From the NCBI GenBank assembly GCA_948099385.1, contig CANUEZ040000129.1, forward strand, positions 7,818,501-7,882,500: a DNA stretch of 64,000 nucleotides, read 5' to 3'. A program made the position numbers and the translations under genes. Each line of letters begins with the position of its first letter. The first letter of the stretch is position 1. The DNA is from Fasciola hepatica (taxonomy: Eukaryota; Platyhelminthes; Trematoda; Plagiorchiida; Fasciolidae). Positions 37,676-47,600 of this stretch are shown one piece after another. The notes beneath the pieces were generated by a model that worked only from the letters and a program-made list of their open reading frames with translations, searched no databases and was not told the DNA's origin.

Positions 37676-38368
37676 CTGAAATTTGGATGAACGAGTAAAT
37701 CTAATAAGTAACTTGGACAAAAAATCCGATGAGAATGATCGTGCAATTTCACGCTAGTCCACATCGACCGAATGATGTGTGTATACGTGAAGAAAATCAT
37801 GCACAACGGATAAGGAAAACGACCGAACTACAAACGGAAAATAGTGTTTCAACCATGATTGATGGCAATGAGTAAATATGCGGAAGAGCCAATAAGAAAC
37901 AAAATCAAATGACATTTGATTAGAAATGTTCAACAGGAAATTATGTCTTGTTGCGCGCAATGAACATGATGTGATGCAGCAAATAAGAAAACGTGTCGAT
38001 CCTAAGTGCAATTTTGACACCCAATGCAACTGGTGTTCTAAAATACAGCAGATTTATCAGGCAACTCATATGCTCTCAATGATCGATTTACTCTTTTGCT
38101 TGGTTGCTAGAAACAGTAAGTCTGTTCTTTACTTGAAATAAAATTGGGGAAGGATTTTCACACATTTAATTCCACATACTTGACCTGTGTGTATCTACTT
38201 TAGACAAATGACACGGTAAATACTGGCGACGTTGTCCGTCGTAAAATGTGAAGAAATAACACTACACTGAAGCAGCTAAACCAATGATTTTGGAATTCAT
38301 AGTACTTCATTGATTCGACGTGGCCCAAACATTCACAACATAAAAGAGAAACGTACAAATTGTGTTAC

Positions 38369-38454
38369 TCCTTGTTCACGATTCGTGTCCCAGTGAGGTA
38401 GCCAAGAAGAGAGGATCGAGCCATCTTCACTCAGATATCCCATAATTTTATGTG
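38369..38454 (-). CDS. Short (1 to 0) exon, GYL type (86 nt)
   Basis: Acceptor GATTCAG, donor AAGGA/GTAACA. It reads HKIMGYLSEDGSILSSWLPH and then WDTNREQG. The counterpart in genes B and C reads YKLIGYLGQDRKTLSSWTND and then WDEKNEQ (98 nt). It enters in phase 1, so it can be joined in frame to the long exon of gene A (39473), bypassing the transmembrane exon. Confidence 0.7.
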
Positions 38455-38714
38455 CTGAATCGGTAAACAAGAAGACGTTGTTCATGCAAGAAGCATTTTC
38501 GCTCGATAAAGTTGTGCATACAAGTGTTCATACGATTTGTGATTTCATTTTATCACGAGAGATGGTTTGTTTTACCAGCGGAATATCAATATTGAAGCAG
38601 GTCTCTACGGATTAAAAAAGCAAATTAAATGCCTGAATTCGTTGTTTTAGTTATCATCGAATCAATCTGTCGCTTACCAGAAATCTGAACTCACCTTGGA
38701 CATAGAAGATGTTC

Positions 38715-41075
38715 CTATTTACTGGGAATAAATGTGAATGAAGAGATGTACGTCGAAGGTAATCTCTCATCTTTGGTCAATTGTGATAAAGTGTGAAGTA
38801 GTAAAGTGGAAAATTCGAAAGAAAGTTTGCATGAGAGATACAAGGTGCGTTTCCCATTCGAATTCAAGTTATTCCGTATGGTTGTGTGTGTTGTGTGAAA
38901 CCGACCTGCAAATATTTGTTATCGAGTGAAAATGATTTGAAATCAATTACCCCGTAATGGGCGATGAACAACGAACATGAATGAAAAATTGTCTTGAGAA
39001 CGATTACCTGCGGTAAAAGAAACGTTGACTAATCACACCTACCAGCAACGCTGTGATTAACATTACAACTTTCACAACAACGAGCATGCTCCAAAATGTA
39101 TCTAACAAACACATTGGAACTTATTTTCTCACTGGTGATTGATCTGTTATTTACCCAGGTTTTCTATTAACAAAATGACCGCAGTCTATCTGATGGTGTT
39201 ATGAATTAGAAGTGGTTCAGTTCTTCTTCACAATGGCTTTTGTTTTCGGTAGTGTTCTTTGTCTGTCGAAATGTTGACATTCAGATAAGGAAGTACAAAA
39301 TGCTATTGACTTTGGAACGTTAGAGACGACAAATTGATTATCAGTTTGTAATACATTCTACTTCATTTGTGAAACCAAATGTTCATTATTCAAGGAGTGT
39401 AACTCAGCTCGGTAATTGGGATAATTCTGTATTTGGCAATAGCTGATAATACCCGATTTGAAACAAACTCACGTTCAAGTTCGACTGCATCTGAAGTGAC
39501 ATTGAATTGTCTGCCTACCGCCTCCTTCCAATTGGACAGCAACTGAAGCATTGATTTCGTTCTGCATTCATCATGACCGTTGGTTTCTGAATTTGTGGAA
39601 GCTTCAGCAACATAGATGACAAACTGTCTTTTGTTCCTTTCAACGTGTCGGCTACGGCATCCTAGAAAGTTCTCCTTGAGTGTACCGTGCATGCTGTTTG
39701 TCGCTAGTTTCACCTACAAATACACCGGATGTGTGAGAAGAAACGGGTTAGGGAATGGATAATCGTATCCGATTTGATCCACCGTGGAATCAAACTGTAA
39801 GCATCATTTATCACGTTGTCACTGATAATTGAAACACTTATCGCCATATTTTCACACAGAAAACAACAAACTACACGTTGGAAAATTCATCAATGTGACG
39901 GCTTCAGAATTATTGGTGAGAACAAACAAATTTCTCAGGTTAAACTACTTTCTTGTATGGAATGATCCATCCAACGAAAGGTACTTGAAGAGATATACAA
40001 CTTTATACGCTACAGTCCTGAAAGGAATAACATTGTCTTGATTGAGATGAAATATGTACAATTTCACAGTGAACTTTTAAATGATACTATTTATCTGATC
40101 TCCTGAATAAACGGTTGGTGACAGACACCCAGTGTAGGTTAGATGGTGTGGCACTCACTCATCAACAAGGTCTACATACGTTTGATGAAAACTCAATGTC
40201 CATCGGTGCAATCGGCTTCTCAACAGATGCAGGAACACAAAGTTGAAAATGAGAAAGAAATACTCAGTCCTCAACCACAAATCCTAATCTGTGGTGAGTC
40301 GATCGCAGTTCAACCAACATAGCTTGTCTTGACTCGTTGGTGCGAAGCTTGATTCAGAACCGTCAAGATTGTTTTTGGCGAATTCTATTTGTCAAAGCAA
40401 ACTACATCATTCCAATCACAATGAACTGAAATCAACTGGAATAGCGGCATATCTTATATTGAGTTGGATGATCTCACCTGATAGCACGGCGGATCGAAGG
40501 AGTAATACGGATCGGAATTCGTTGTCGTTTGATTGATCGAGTTATTTGATGATTGTTCGAGCTCCAAGTTAAAAACTGAATTGGATAAGAACAATAAATT
40601 CATATTTCAAAAGATAGGATAATTCGTTACTTGCACAGTGAGTTGTAAATTGTACTGTTATTTTCTGACGGATCCGTCACATTTCCTGACAACGGCATAC
40701 ATTTTTGTCGGAAATGTGTGGTATTTAAATCCGGTAAGTTGCGACATAGAAATGTGTGTCGCGATCGTTGGACAATTCTATACTCCCCGTGCTTTTCGTA
40801 AGTATAACGGTGTGGTATTCATATGAAAGATTTACTGGTGGCAACGATGAACCGTATAAAGTCACAACAACATACATTCAGGTTATTGCAATCAAAGACA
40901 TAACGAATTCGACAACTTATGATCAAAGTGAGATAGCTCGTACAGTTAACACAAGAAAAACACATAGGACGCGATGTCATATAGCGTGCCGTTCTCAGAC
41001 ATCGGTCGACGCAGTCCACCAAATATTGCTAATTCGATCGTCCGGGGTTCACAATAACTAACTTGAAAAGTATGT

Positions 41076-41145
<70 letters not shown>

Positions 41146-41934
41146 GTTTGATTGACTGTCCTTTTTGGACTCCACGTTTCACGCGCAAACCTCAGGTCAT
41201 CATACAAGCTTAACTTTGTGATTCGGATCAGCTTGAACGGGAGCGGGGTGGCGCAGTGGTAACACACACGCCTTCGAGATGGGAGGGCCCGGGTTCAAAC
41301 CCTGGGTGTGGCGGAGGATATGCACCACTGATGAGCTCTAACAAGAGCGAAACTCGAGTCTGGTGCTTCCGAGTGCAGGTTGGTCTGATGACCTGAGGTT
41401 TGCGCGTGAAACGTGGAGTCCAAAAAGGACAGTCAATCAAACGAAAATTAAACAATCCCACACTACTCGCAAGTAATTGCGTGACATATGTACCAAAAAC
41501 GCGAAGCAGGTTTAAAAATGTGGGTCCGTTGCCCTCATCCTGTGGAGAAGACCTGATTGGTGGGAGGCATTCGCTTGGAGTTAACTAGGTCCGGAACCGT
41601 GTCTCCATTTGAAAGCTGTCGGGCATTTCTGGCTGTCATAGAGGTCGACATCTATACAAGCTTAACTTTGTGATTCGGATCAGCTTGAACGGGAGCGGGG
41701 TGGCGCAGTGGTAACACACACGCCTTCGAGATGGGAGGGCCCGGGTTCAAACCCTGGGTGTGGCGGAGGATATGCACCACTGATGAGCTCTAACAAGAGC
41801 GAAACTCGGGTCTGGTGCTTCCGAGTGCAGGTTGGTCTGATGACCTGAGGTTTGCGCGTGAAACGTGGAGTCCAAAAAGGACAGTCAATCAAACGAAAAT
41901 TAAACAATCCCACACTACTCGCAAGTAATTGCGT

Positions 41935-41973
<39 letters not shown>

Positions 41974-43665
41974 AAAGTTCCGCCTCGACACATTGTTTGA
42001 ATTGGGAGGCAGTTCTGCATTTTCGATGAGTAGTATGGCATTGTATCCGGATGAGAAGACAAAATTCCCTCGGAATCACACGACCGGTTTCACGGTTATT
42101 TCTGCTCATCAGGTATGCGTACTCGGTACTCTTCCATACTACTCATATCAAAAATCAATATTTTTGGGACCGTGTGTCCTCGTTCTGAAGGCTACCCGTG
42201 TTAACCGACAAATTAACTTTGGAAGAATCACGGTGTAACTATAAAAATGGACTCCCCGTCCGTGCAAGCTCCATCCGATTCAAATGAAATTACAGTTGCA
42301 GTTCTGCATTCTTTAAATCCAATTCATTCCCATCCACACTCTTCTCTCGGATCTCGTGGTGACCAATAGACTGTTATCTCGGCCATCTACTAAGACCCGT
42401 AACTAAGGCTGAAGTGATTCGGTCGCATTGTATATATTAGGTAAATTATGATCACCCCGTTCCACGGCATACTCTTCATCCAGGTGCATTGAAATCAAGT
42501 AACAAATAAAATTCCCGAGAGAGTCCACGGAGATAATAATGCCTTAAAGCCGTTACTACCAATAAGATAACCATCATTTCTGGATGTATCATCTGATATT
42601 TACCAAGTAGAGCAACAAAAACTGACTGAGCACAAGACATACCATACGCTCTGATAGTCCCCTTCCTTTGTTTATCTGGAAACAAAATAGGAAGACAAAT
42701 GCAAACTGCATTACACAAATTGGTTCTAAAGTGTTGCATGATCCAACGTTGATTCATTTTCCGAGGGACAACGACCAACGTGATCTGTGAAGATATACTC
42801 CATCAGTAAGAAATGGGACTACAATACGTAAATGGATGTTATTTCCTATGCTGTGTACAATGAAGTGTCCGAACAATTTAATTCTCGATAAACATTTTCA
42901 GCGAAGTATTGCCAAGTTACTCCATTGGAGTGAACAAATGGAATATTACATACACTTCGTGAATTCGATTCACACCACAAATCTTATACGATGAGATATA
43001 TTTCGGTTGTGAACGACAAAAAATAACAAATATAATCCTAATTTGAGATAATGTACTGATCTGTTGCTCCCGTTTATCTCGTCATGATTTTTGTACTCGA
43101 TATCAATTATACGAACAAACGTCACCCACATCATTTTCATGATTTTGATCGTCCACGTCATCGTCATCATCATCAACATCATCATCCAAATCATCATCAT
43201 CATCATCATCATCATCACCATCGTCCGAATCATCATCATCGTCACCGTCATCAACAACATCATTGCACGACATGTCATCGCTAAATCTTCAACCTTATCC
43301 GCACGTCCATGGTCACCAACCGATAGGACAGTGCTCCTGTCAACTGTGTCGGTACTGATACCGATCGCAATCATTAGTAAAGAAGTATACAAATTGATAT
43401 CATCAGTCAGAAATATCGGCGGCTACACGATTCAATAGAAGTGGGTGATTTTATCATAAGTTTATTGGAATTCATTTCAGTCTTGGAAAATGAAGTTACG
43501 TAAAACTTACCAACACTTCCGACATTCTTCCAAGCTACTTTGACTGACACGTAACCTTAACTGTCGGATTCCCTCATTCACCGGGCAACACGAACTATGT
43601 CCAAGTTTGAGATAAGCACATATGAGTGTGCCCATGACAATAGCAGTTACAGTGCGTTTCGCCAT
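38715..43665 (-). CDS. Gene A: signal-peptide, poly-Asp, single-pass membrane protein (260 aa, 7 exons)
   Basis: Hand-built model with exons 43665-43511, 43280-43126, 42675-42643, 40575-40478, 39713-39473, 39101-39008 and 38721-38715. Every junction keeps the frame and has AG/GT sites. Residues 1-25 form a signal peptide (MAKRTVTAIVMGTLICAYLK...) followed by a Cys pair and further cysteines. Residues 53-103 are an Asp-rich run, 104-114 come from a 33-nt microexon, and 115-147 are LELEQ...DPYYSFDPPCYQ with N-glycosylation sequons. Residues 148-227 contain LKENFLGCRSR and a strand-helix-strand pattern. Residues 228-258 carry a transmembrane helix (MLVVVKVVMLITALLVGVIS), then a short basic tail QRFFYRSK and stop. 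I do not recognise the family. The exon at 38454 is also in phase with 39473, so a longer isoform without this membrane anchor is possible. Transcript support is lacking. Confidence 0.7.
41078..41142. repeat. (TA)n microsatellite
   Basis: About 65 bases of alternating T and A directly before the inverted SINE fragment. It lies in the third intron of gene A. Confidence 0.95.
41143..41202 (-). repeat. Inverted SINE 3' fragment (arm of a 60-bp perfect inverted repeat)
   Basis: This is the reverse complement of 41386-41445, the distal part of SINE copy 1. The two arms are about 183 bases apart, so the transcript or single strand could form a large hairpin enclosing the SINE head and ribozyme. 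Confidence 0.9.
41202..41488 (+). mobile_element. tRNA-headed SINE with hammerhead ribozyme, copy 1
   Basis: A 287-base element repeated at 41654-41940 with nearly identical sequence. It has a pol III box A (GTGGCGCAGTGGT, about 41249) and box B (GGGTTCAAACCC, 41291-41302), a tRNA-like head, then a hammerhead ribozyme and a unique 3' region ending GCGTGACATA. The copies start ATACAAGCTTAACTTTG. Small pol III-promoted ribozyme repeats are known in schistosomes (Sm-alpha); this looks like a relative. Confidence 0.8.
41322..41366 (+). ncRNA. Type I hammerhead ribozyme, SINE copy 1
   Basis: Stem I GCACCA/TGGTGC (41322-41327 with 41361-41366). The core CTGATGA spans 41328-41334. Stem II GCTCT/AGAGC has an AACA loop (41335-41348), followed by GAA at 41349-41351. 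Stem III is ACTC/GAGT with no loop (41352-41359), and cleavage is expected after C at 41360 (GTC). All invariant core bases are present. The loopless stem III is the minimal form described for retroelement hammerheads, which act best as dimers. Confidence 0.85.
41654..41940 (+). mobile_element. tRNA-headed SINE with hammerhead ribozyme, copy 2
   Basis: Second full-length copy, same strand, 452 bases after copy 1. It differs at the stem III position (ACTCGGGT instead of ACTCGAGT). It runs directly into a (TA)n tract at 41936-41970. Confidence 0.8.
41774..41818 (+). ncRNA. Type I hammerhead ribozyme, SINE copy 2
   Basis: Same architecture as copy 1: stem I 41774-41779 with 41813-41818, CTGATGA 41780-41786, stem II 41787-41800, GAA 41801-41803. 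Stem III is ACTC/GGGT with one U-G wobble, and cleavage is after C at 41812. Confidence 0.85.
41936..41970. repeat. (TA)n microsatellite
   Basis: Alternating TA tract at the 3' end of SINE copy 2. Confidence 0.95.
42025..42305 (+). repeat. Dispersed repeat, copy 2
   Basis: Partner of 32440-32925 (see there). It lies in the third intron of gene A, just after the SINEs. Confidence 0.6.
42643..42675 (-). CDS. Gene A 33-nt microexon
   Basis: Acceptor TTTCCAG, 33 bases, donor TATG/GTATGTC. It reads KQRKGTIRAY. The matching microexon in genes B and C is also exactly 33 bases in the same phase and reads ELDKGINRAL (gene C), sharing the pattern KGxxRA. Conservation of length, phase and pattern between diverged paralogs supports a real exon. 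Confidence 0.75.
43126..43280 (-). CDS. Gene A poly-Asp exon (155 nt)
   Basis: Acceptor GATTTAG, phase 2 in, donor GTGG/GTGACG, phase 1 out. It reads DDMSCNDVVDDGDDDDDSDD and an almost pure Asp run, ending DQNHENDV. The DNA is a CAT-rich microsatellite on the plus strand. This is the only second exon in the window that directly fits the phase-2 end of the signal-peptide exon without an intervening small exon. Confidence 0.6.
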
Positions 43666-43740
43666 AACTATTCAACGTGGTTACAATACCCATGTGATGG
43701 CTTCAGTAAAATAATGTCATGGAGCTGGTAATTCTTGATA

Positions 43741-43751
43741 ATATAAAAATA
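43741..43751 (-). promoter_or_regulatory. TATA-like element upstream of gene A
   Basis: On the minus strand TATTTTTATAT lies about 76-86 bases upstream of the ATG at 43665. The same element precedes genes B (52667-52677) and C (61611-61620). No initiator or other site could be confirmed. Confidence 0.35.
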
Positions 43752-44657
43752 CTAGTTCCATTCCAGTACACCGGGAACTGGACAAATACAATAAGCAGAT
43801 TCAGCCCGTAGTCCAACTGGTGGGTTCGAAATTACTCGGTAAACGTATACCACTTTGAAAAAGATACATCGTCCTTGATAGGGTAAGCGCCGTTACTTGG
43901 GCAGTTCATATGTTGGACGAAAGATATTGAAAGTCAAACCATTCTACGGGAACTTTTTGTGCATTGAGTTTCCACGAGATCCGTACAACTAGTGATCACA
44001 GACAGGCAGGAAGATACGACTACATATCATGAAAAGTGATATATGTTTACTTCTTAGTTCGGTTGCTGCAGAGAAGTAGCAACCAGAACAGCCACAATCC
44101 AATAGCCGTTATTCGTTATTCCAATTTAACTAGAATCGTTGAAGTCTTTCACATTCAGGAGACCAAAGTGAATATACGAGATTGAACCACAAACGGGTTA
44201 GCTATAAATACTGTCCCAATGGGTGATATACCGCTGATCCAATAATACATAATTTGCTAATTGAATCGGATTGTCAATGCAAGGCTGTACTAACTTGACC
44301 AACATAGTCCGTTCAATCATAATGAACGATTTCATGTCAGTTTAATCACCACTGACGGTTCACTCGAGTTGTGTCGACAGTTACATCCGATCAATTGGGA
44401 GGTAAATAAAGCATCTTCGAATGTATAACTTGCAAATACCGGTACCATTCAGCGATTTTTAAACTGACAGTGACTGGCACCTTTTCTCACAAGAATTCCA
44501 AAGAAGTCAAAATCTTACTACTTCCACTGTTTCCAGTGGCAGCACGAGAAATTCGAAGCTCCATGGCTGTAACCCATAACAAAGAACATACTGTACATCA
44601 AACCAACTATCAGCGGATGATCTTCAATATTTGATTGTTAACTGGTCTAGAGAAAGG

Positions 44658-47600
44658 TTACACGTGGTAACCGATGCGTCGACTGACCACCGTCTTTTTC
44701 CATAAAGCTGCTACCGAACAATAAACACTAATATATAGGAAGATTTTCTTCATATCCTCTTCACATGAGCATGTGTTTGATCAATTGTTGCATCAGCAGT
44801 GTGAAATCTGGATTGATTTTGATGAGATATTTGCAAATTGTGTTACTCTGGGTGATAATAATACTACACATACCTGTCTCCAATGAGGATGTGAAGAATT
44901 GCATCTTCTGCTGCTTCATATCCTCACCGATCTTGTCGTCGTTTTCATTCTCATTGTCAGTCATTGTAGCAGTGACTTCCTGAATGGGCTGTTCGGTAAC
45001 CATAGCCCAGAATGCCTCGTCATAATGAGCATCAACTTTATTGTCTAAAACTGGAATAGAGAGATTTATATAAAGCGGGCTGCAATAGTATCCGTATTTA
45101 AAGGCATTGACAAACTGGACGTCTCACTCTGCGACCTGTCTTGTCTCTTCGATTTATATTCATTCGCTTGATTGTCTCCTTAGAATATCAACGCCGCACA
45201 TATATCTGTACTGTTGGATTCTATTCTCACAAGTGAGGATATATAGTCTTTTTTATCAGTTACGCTCTAGCTTTGCATGTTGATCTATCCACTGAAAGTT
45301 CCCCTTCCTTCCAGTTTGTTCCCACCAAAAGTACTGAACTGAAATTCATCGTACTCTATGATGCGAGAAAAACCACATGGTAACAAGAGAATTCAATGCT
45401 CATTCTGTTCTGGATGATATCGATGTGAAGGATTTAAATGAATACGGGGTTTGGCAAACCCCAGCATTCATGTACGTTGTTACTCACTTTCAATCTCAAA
45501 ATCAATCAGTCCTATTGATCCTTCAAACAATTTGGTAACAATTGCCACATGTTGAGCAATCGCAGTTGCAATCTCTGTGGTTGGTTTTGTCACATCAAGC
45601 GTGATCAAAGCTTCTACATATAAACTTCTCCATCCGTCAAATCGTTCCACATGAATTCCAAGTGTGGGATATTCTTTGTCCAAAGACCTCATCAGATGCA
45701 GCAACTTCAGTAAACGAATGAATGCAATTGCAACGGAATATTTTTTTAGTGAAAGCATGCAAGTAATCTACATAATAATCTGTTACCCAAAACTCATCTG
45801 TGTTATTCAGTGGAAAATTCTTCAATAAGGGACAGAAGTCAATATAATTATTCATGCAGGCTGTCAAAGGGTCGGTGTATTTGCACCATGTCTTACAAAA
45901 TGTTGACAAGAGTCTGCAGTCGGCTGATAGTCTATCACGTTGGCCGTGGTATTTCAACTGCTTGTTAACTGGACTAGTTTTGAGCAAAACGTGGCACTAT
46001 TTATTTTCATGTTCATAAGTTATTCTGTCACAGTGGTCAGCCAAGCTATCTCTACCGACTGGATAAGCTAATCTCGGCTGCACAACTGTGATTCGCAAAG
46101 TACTCATCAGTACCAGTAGTCATGTCAACAGCGAAGCGGATCGATAGCCAGGTTCGTTCACGACAAGACGGGACGAAATCATTCAGCCATCCGTCATCGC
46201 TCGTTCTCCTCGAACCAAACGGAATCAACTAATCAGATTTATTTTACTCGGAAAGAACTAAATCAACCGACGATCTAGAAACTGGTTTTGACCAAAAGGG
46301 ACGAGAGCTGTTAGTCTGATTTTCTAATAAAATCTGTCATACGAGAGACTGGGCAATCAAAAGCGATTTGACCCAGTGTGCTCCTAACAAAGTCTTGATC
46401 GTAGTCCACTTATGGGACCTATCAATGTGTTACCAGAAATAGATGGGTTGGGATCAAAGGAATATTCATTGCAACTCGTTAGGAGCCACAAAACATGCTA
46501 CTTGAAAAAGAACGTTACGAACATTGTTGAGCAGTTATAACCAGTGTAGTCAAAGTTTGATTAGTCCTCGTTATCACAGTGCACAAAAGCAAGAGCAAGA
46601 CCATCTACTGATCCATAACCATTCAGACATAATGACGTCAGTGTGCGCATCCACAGCTAAAATATCGTTCTTCCTGGTTTCAGTAGTTCTGAACGCTAGT
46701 TGTCTCGCCCAGCCATCGTAATAAATGGTACCACAGACCGAATGGATTGATACACTGAGCCATATTCTACCCAATTGTGCACAAATAGGCCCTCATAGAG
46801 ACAGTTTCATTGGAAACGAACTCCTGTATACATCTGAATTGAGACATCATGCGCCGACTAAGGGGATGTAGTTTTCACAAGGTTTATACAATGCTTCAAA
46901 TCACTTGCCAAAGGTAAATTGACGACCGGGTCTAAATACGGAATACGGAATACTGTTAGCAGCTGCTGAATTGTGACTTTCGACGTTAACGCCAATCCCT
47001 ACATGGCCCCATGTGCAATCAATAAATAAACCTTCGAACAAACCTACATACCCATAGAACAAGAGATATTTTGCGAATATTCCTCATTAATTGCCCAACC
47101 AAGTAACGCCAGCACCACGGAACCAGCACAGGCAATATGTGATTTCATTGCCCCTAGCAGGATTTCTTCGTATTTATTAGCTGATACACTCTGAATTCGT
47201 ACAAACTTGAACCGTTCATATCTGTCGATGTAACTGATGAATCCCTCGGCAACATCGATCCAAATCTCAGTCCGTACAGAACATTTGGTATTGAAACTTA
47301 AGTCGTGCTCATTTGTGAAATTAATTCTATCAATGCCGACTTTCACAAATATCACTAAATGAACGCTTACAAAATAATCCCATACTTAGTAGCCACCATT
47401 TTATTTCAGATCGACCCACAAATTCATCAAAGGCAAATAAGAACGGACAATAAATCGTAGCATATCTTTCCAAAAATGCAAGCACGCAACCAACAAGCGC
47501 CTTACAATCACGGCCAACAGAATGGAATAAAAGAACATGTGATATTTTGCACATACGAATTGTTTCGCCGCTTGCTCGTTCTTCTCATCCCAATCATTTG

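Noticed and set aside
41078..41267. Long Ile-Tyr repeat open frames on the minus strand
   Set aside because: Pure translation of the (TA)n microsatellite; the same is true near 41900-41990, 50000-50100 and 58920-59050.
41245..41320. Intact tRNA gene at the SINE head
   Set aside because: Boxes A and B are present, but no clean acceptor stem or anticodon arm could be folded, and the sequence recurs within a longer repeated element.
41386..41430. A second CTGATGA...GAAAC string in the SINE (about 41385-41412) as another hammerhead
   Set aside because: The string lies in a GGTC...GACC palindrome; no stem II or stem I pairing fits around it. The true ribozyme is 41322-41366.
45480..45758. Reading the 92-residue Met-started frame as a complete small protein
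   Set aside because: Its Met lies upstream of a conserved acceptor, and homologs at 37675, 54630 and 63574 share exact exon length (217 nt) and phase, so it is an internal exon.
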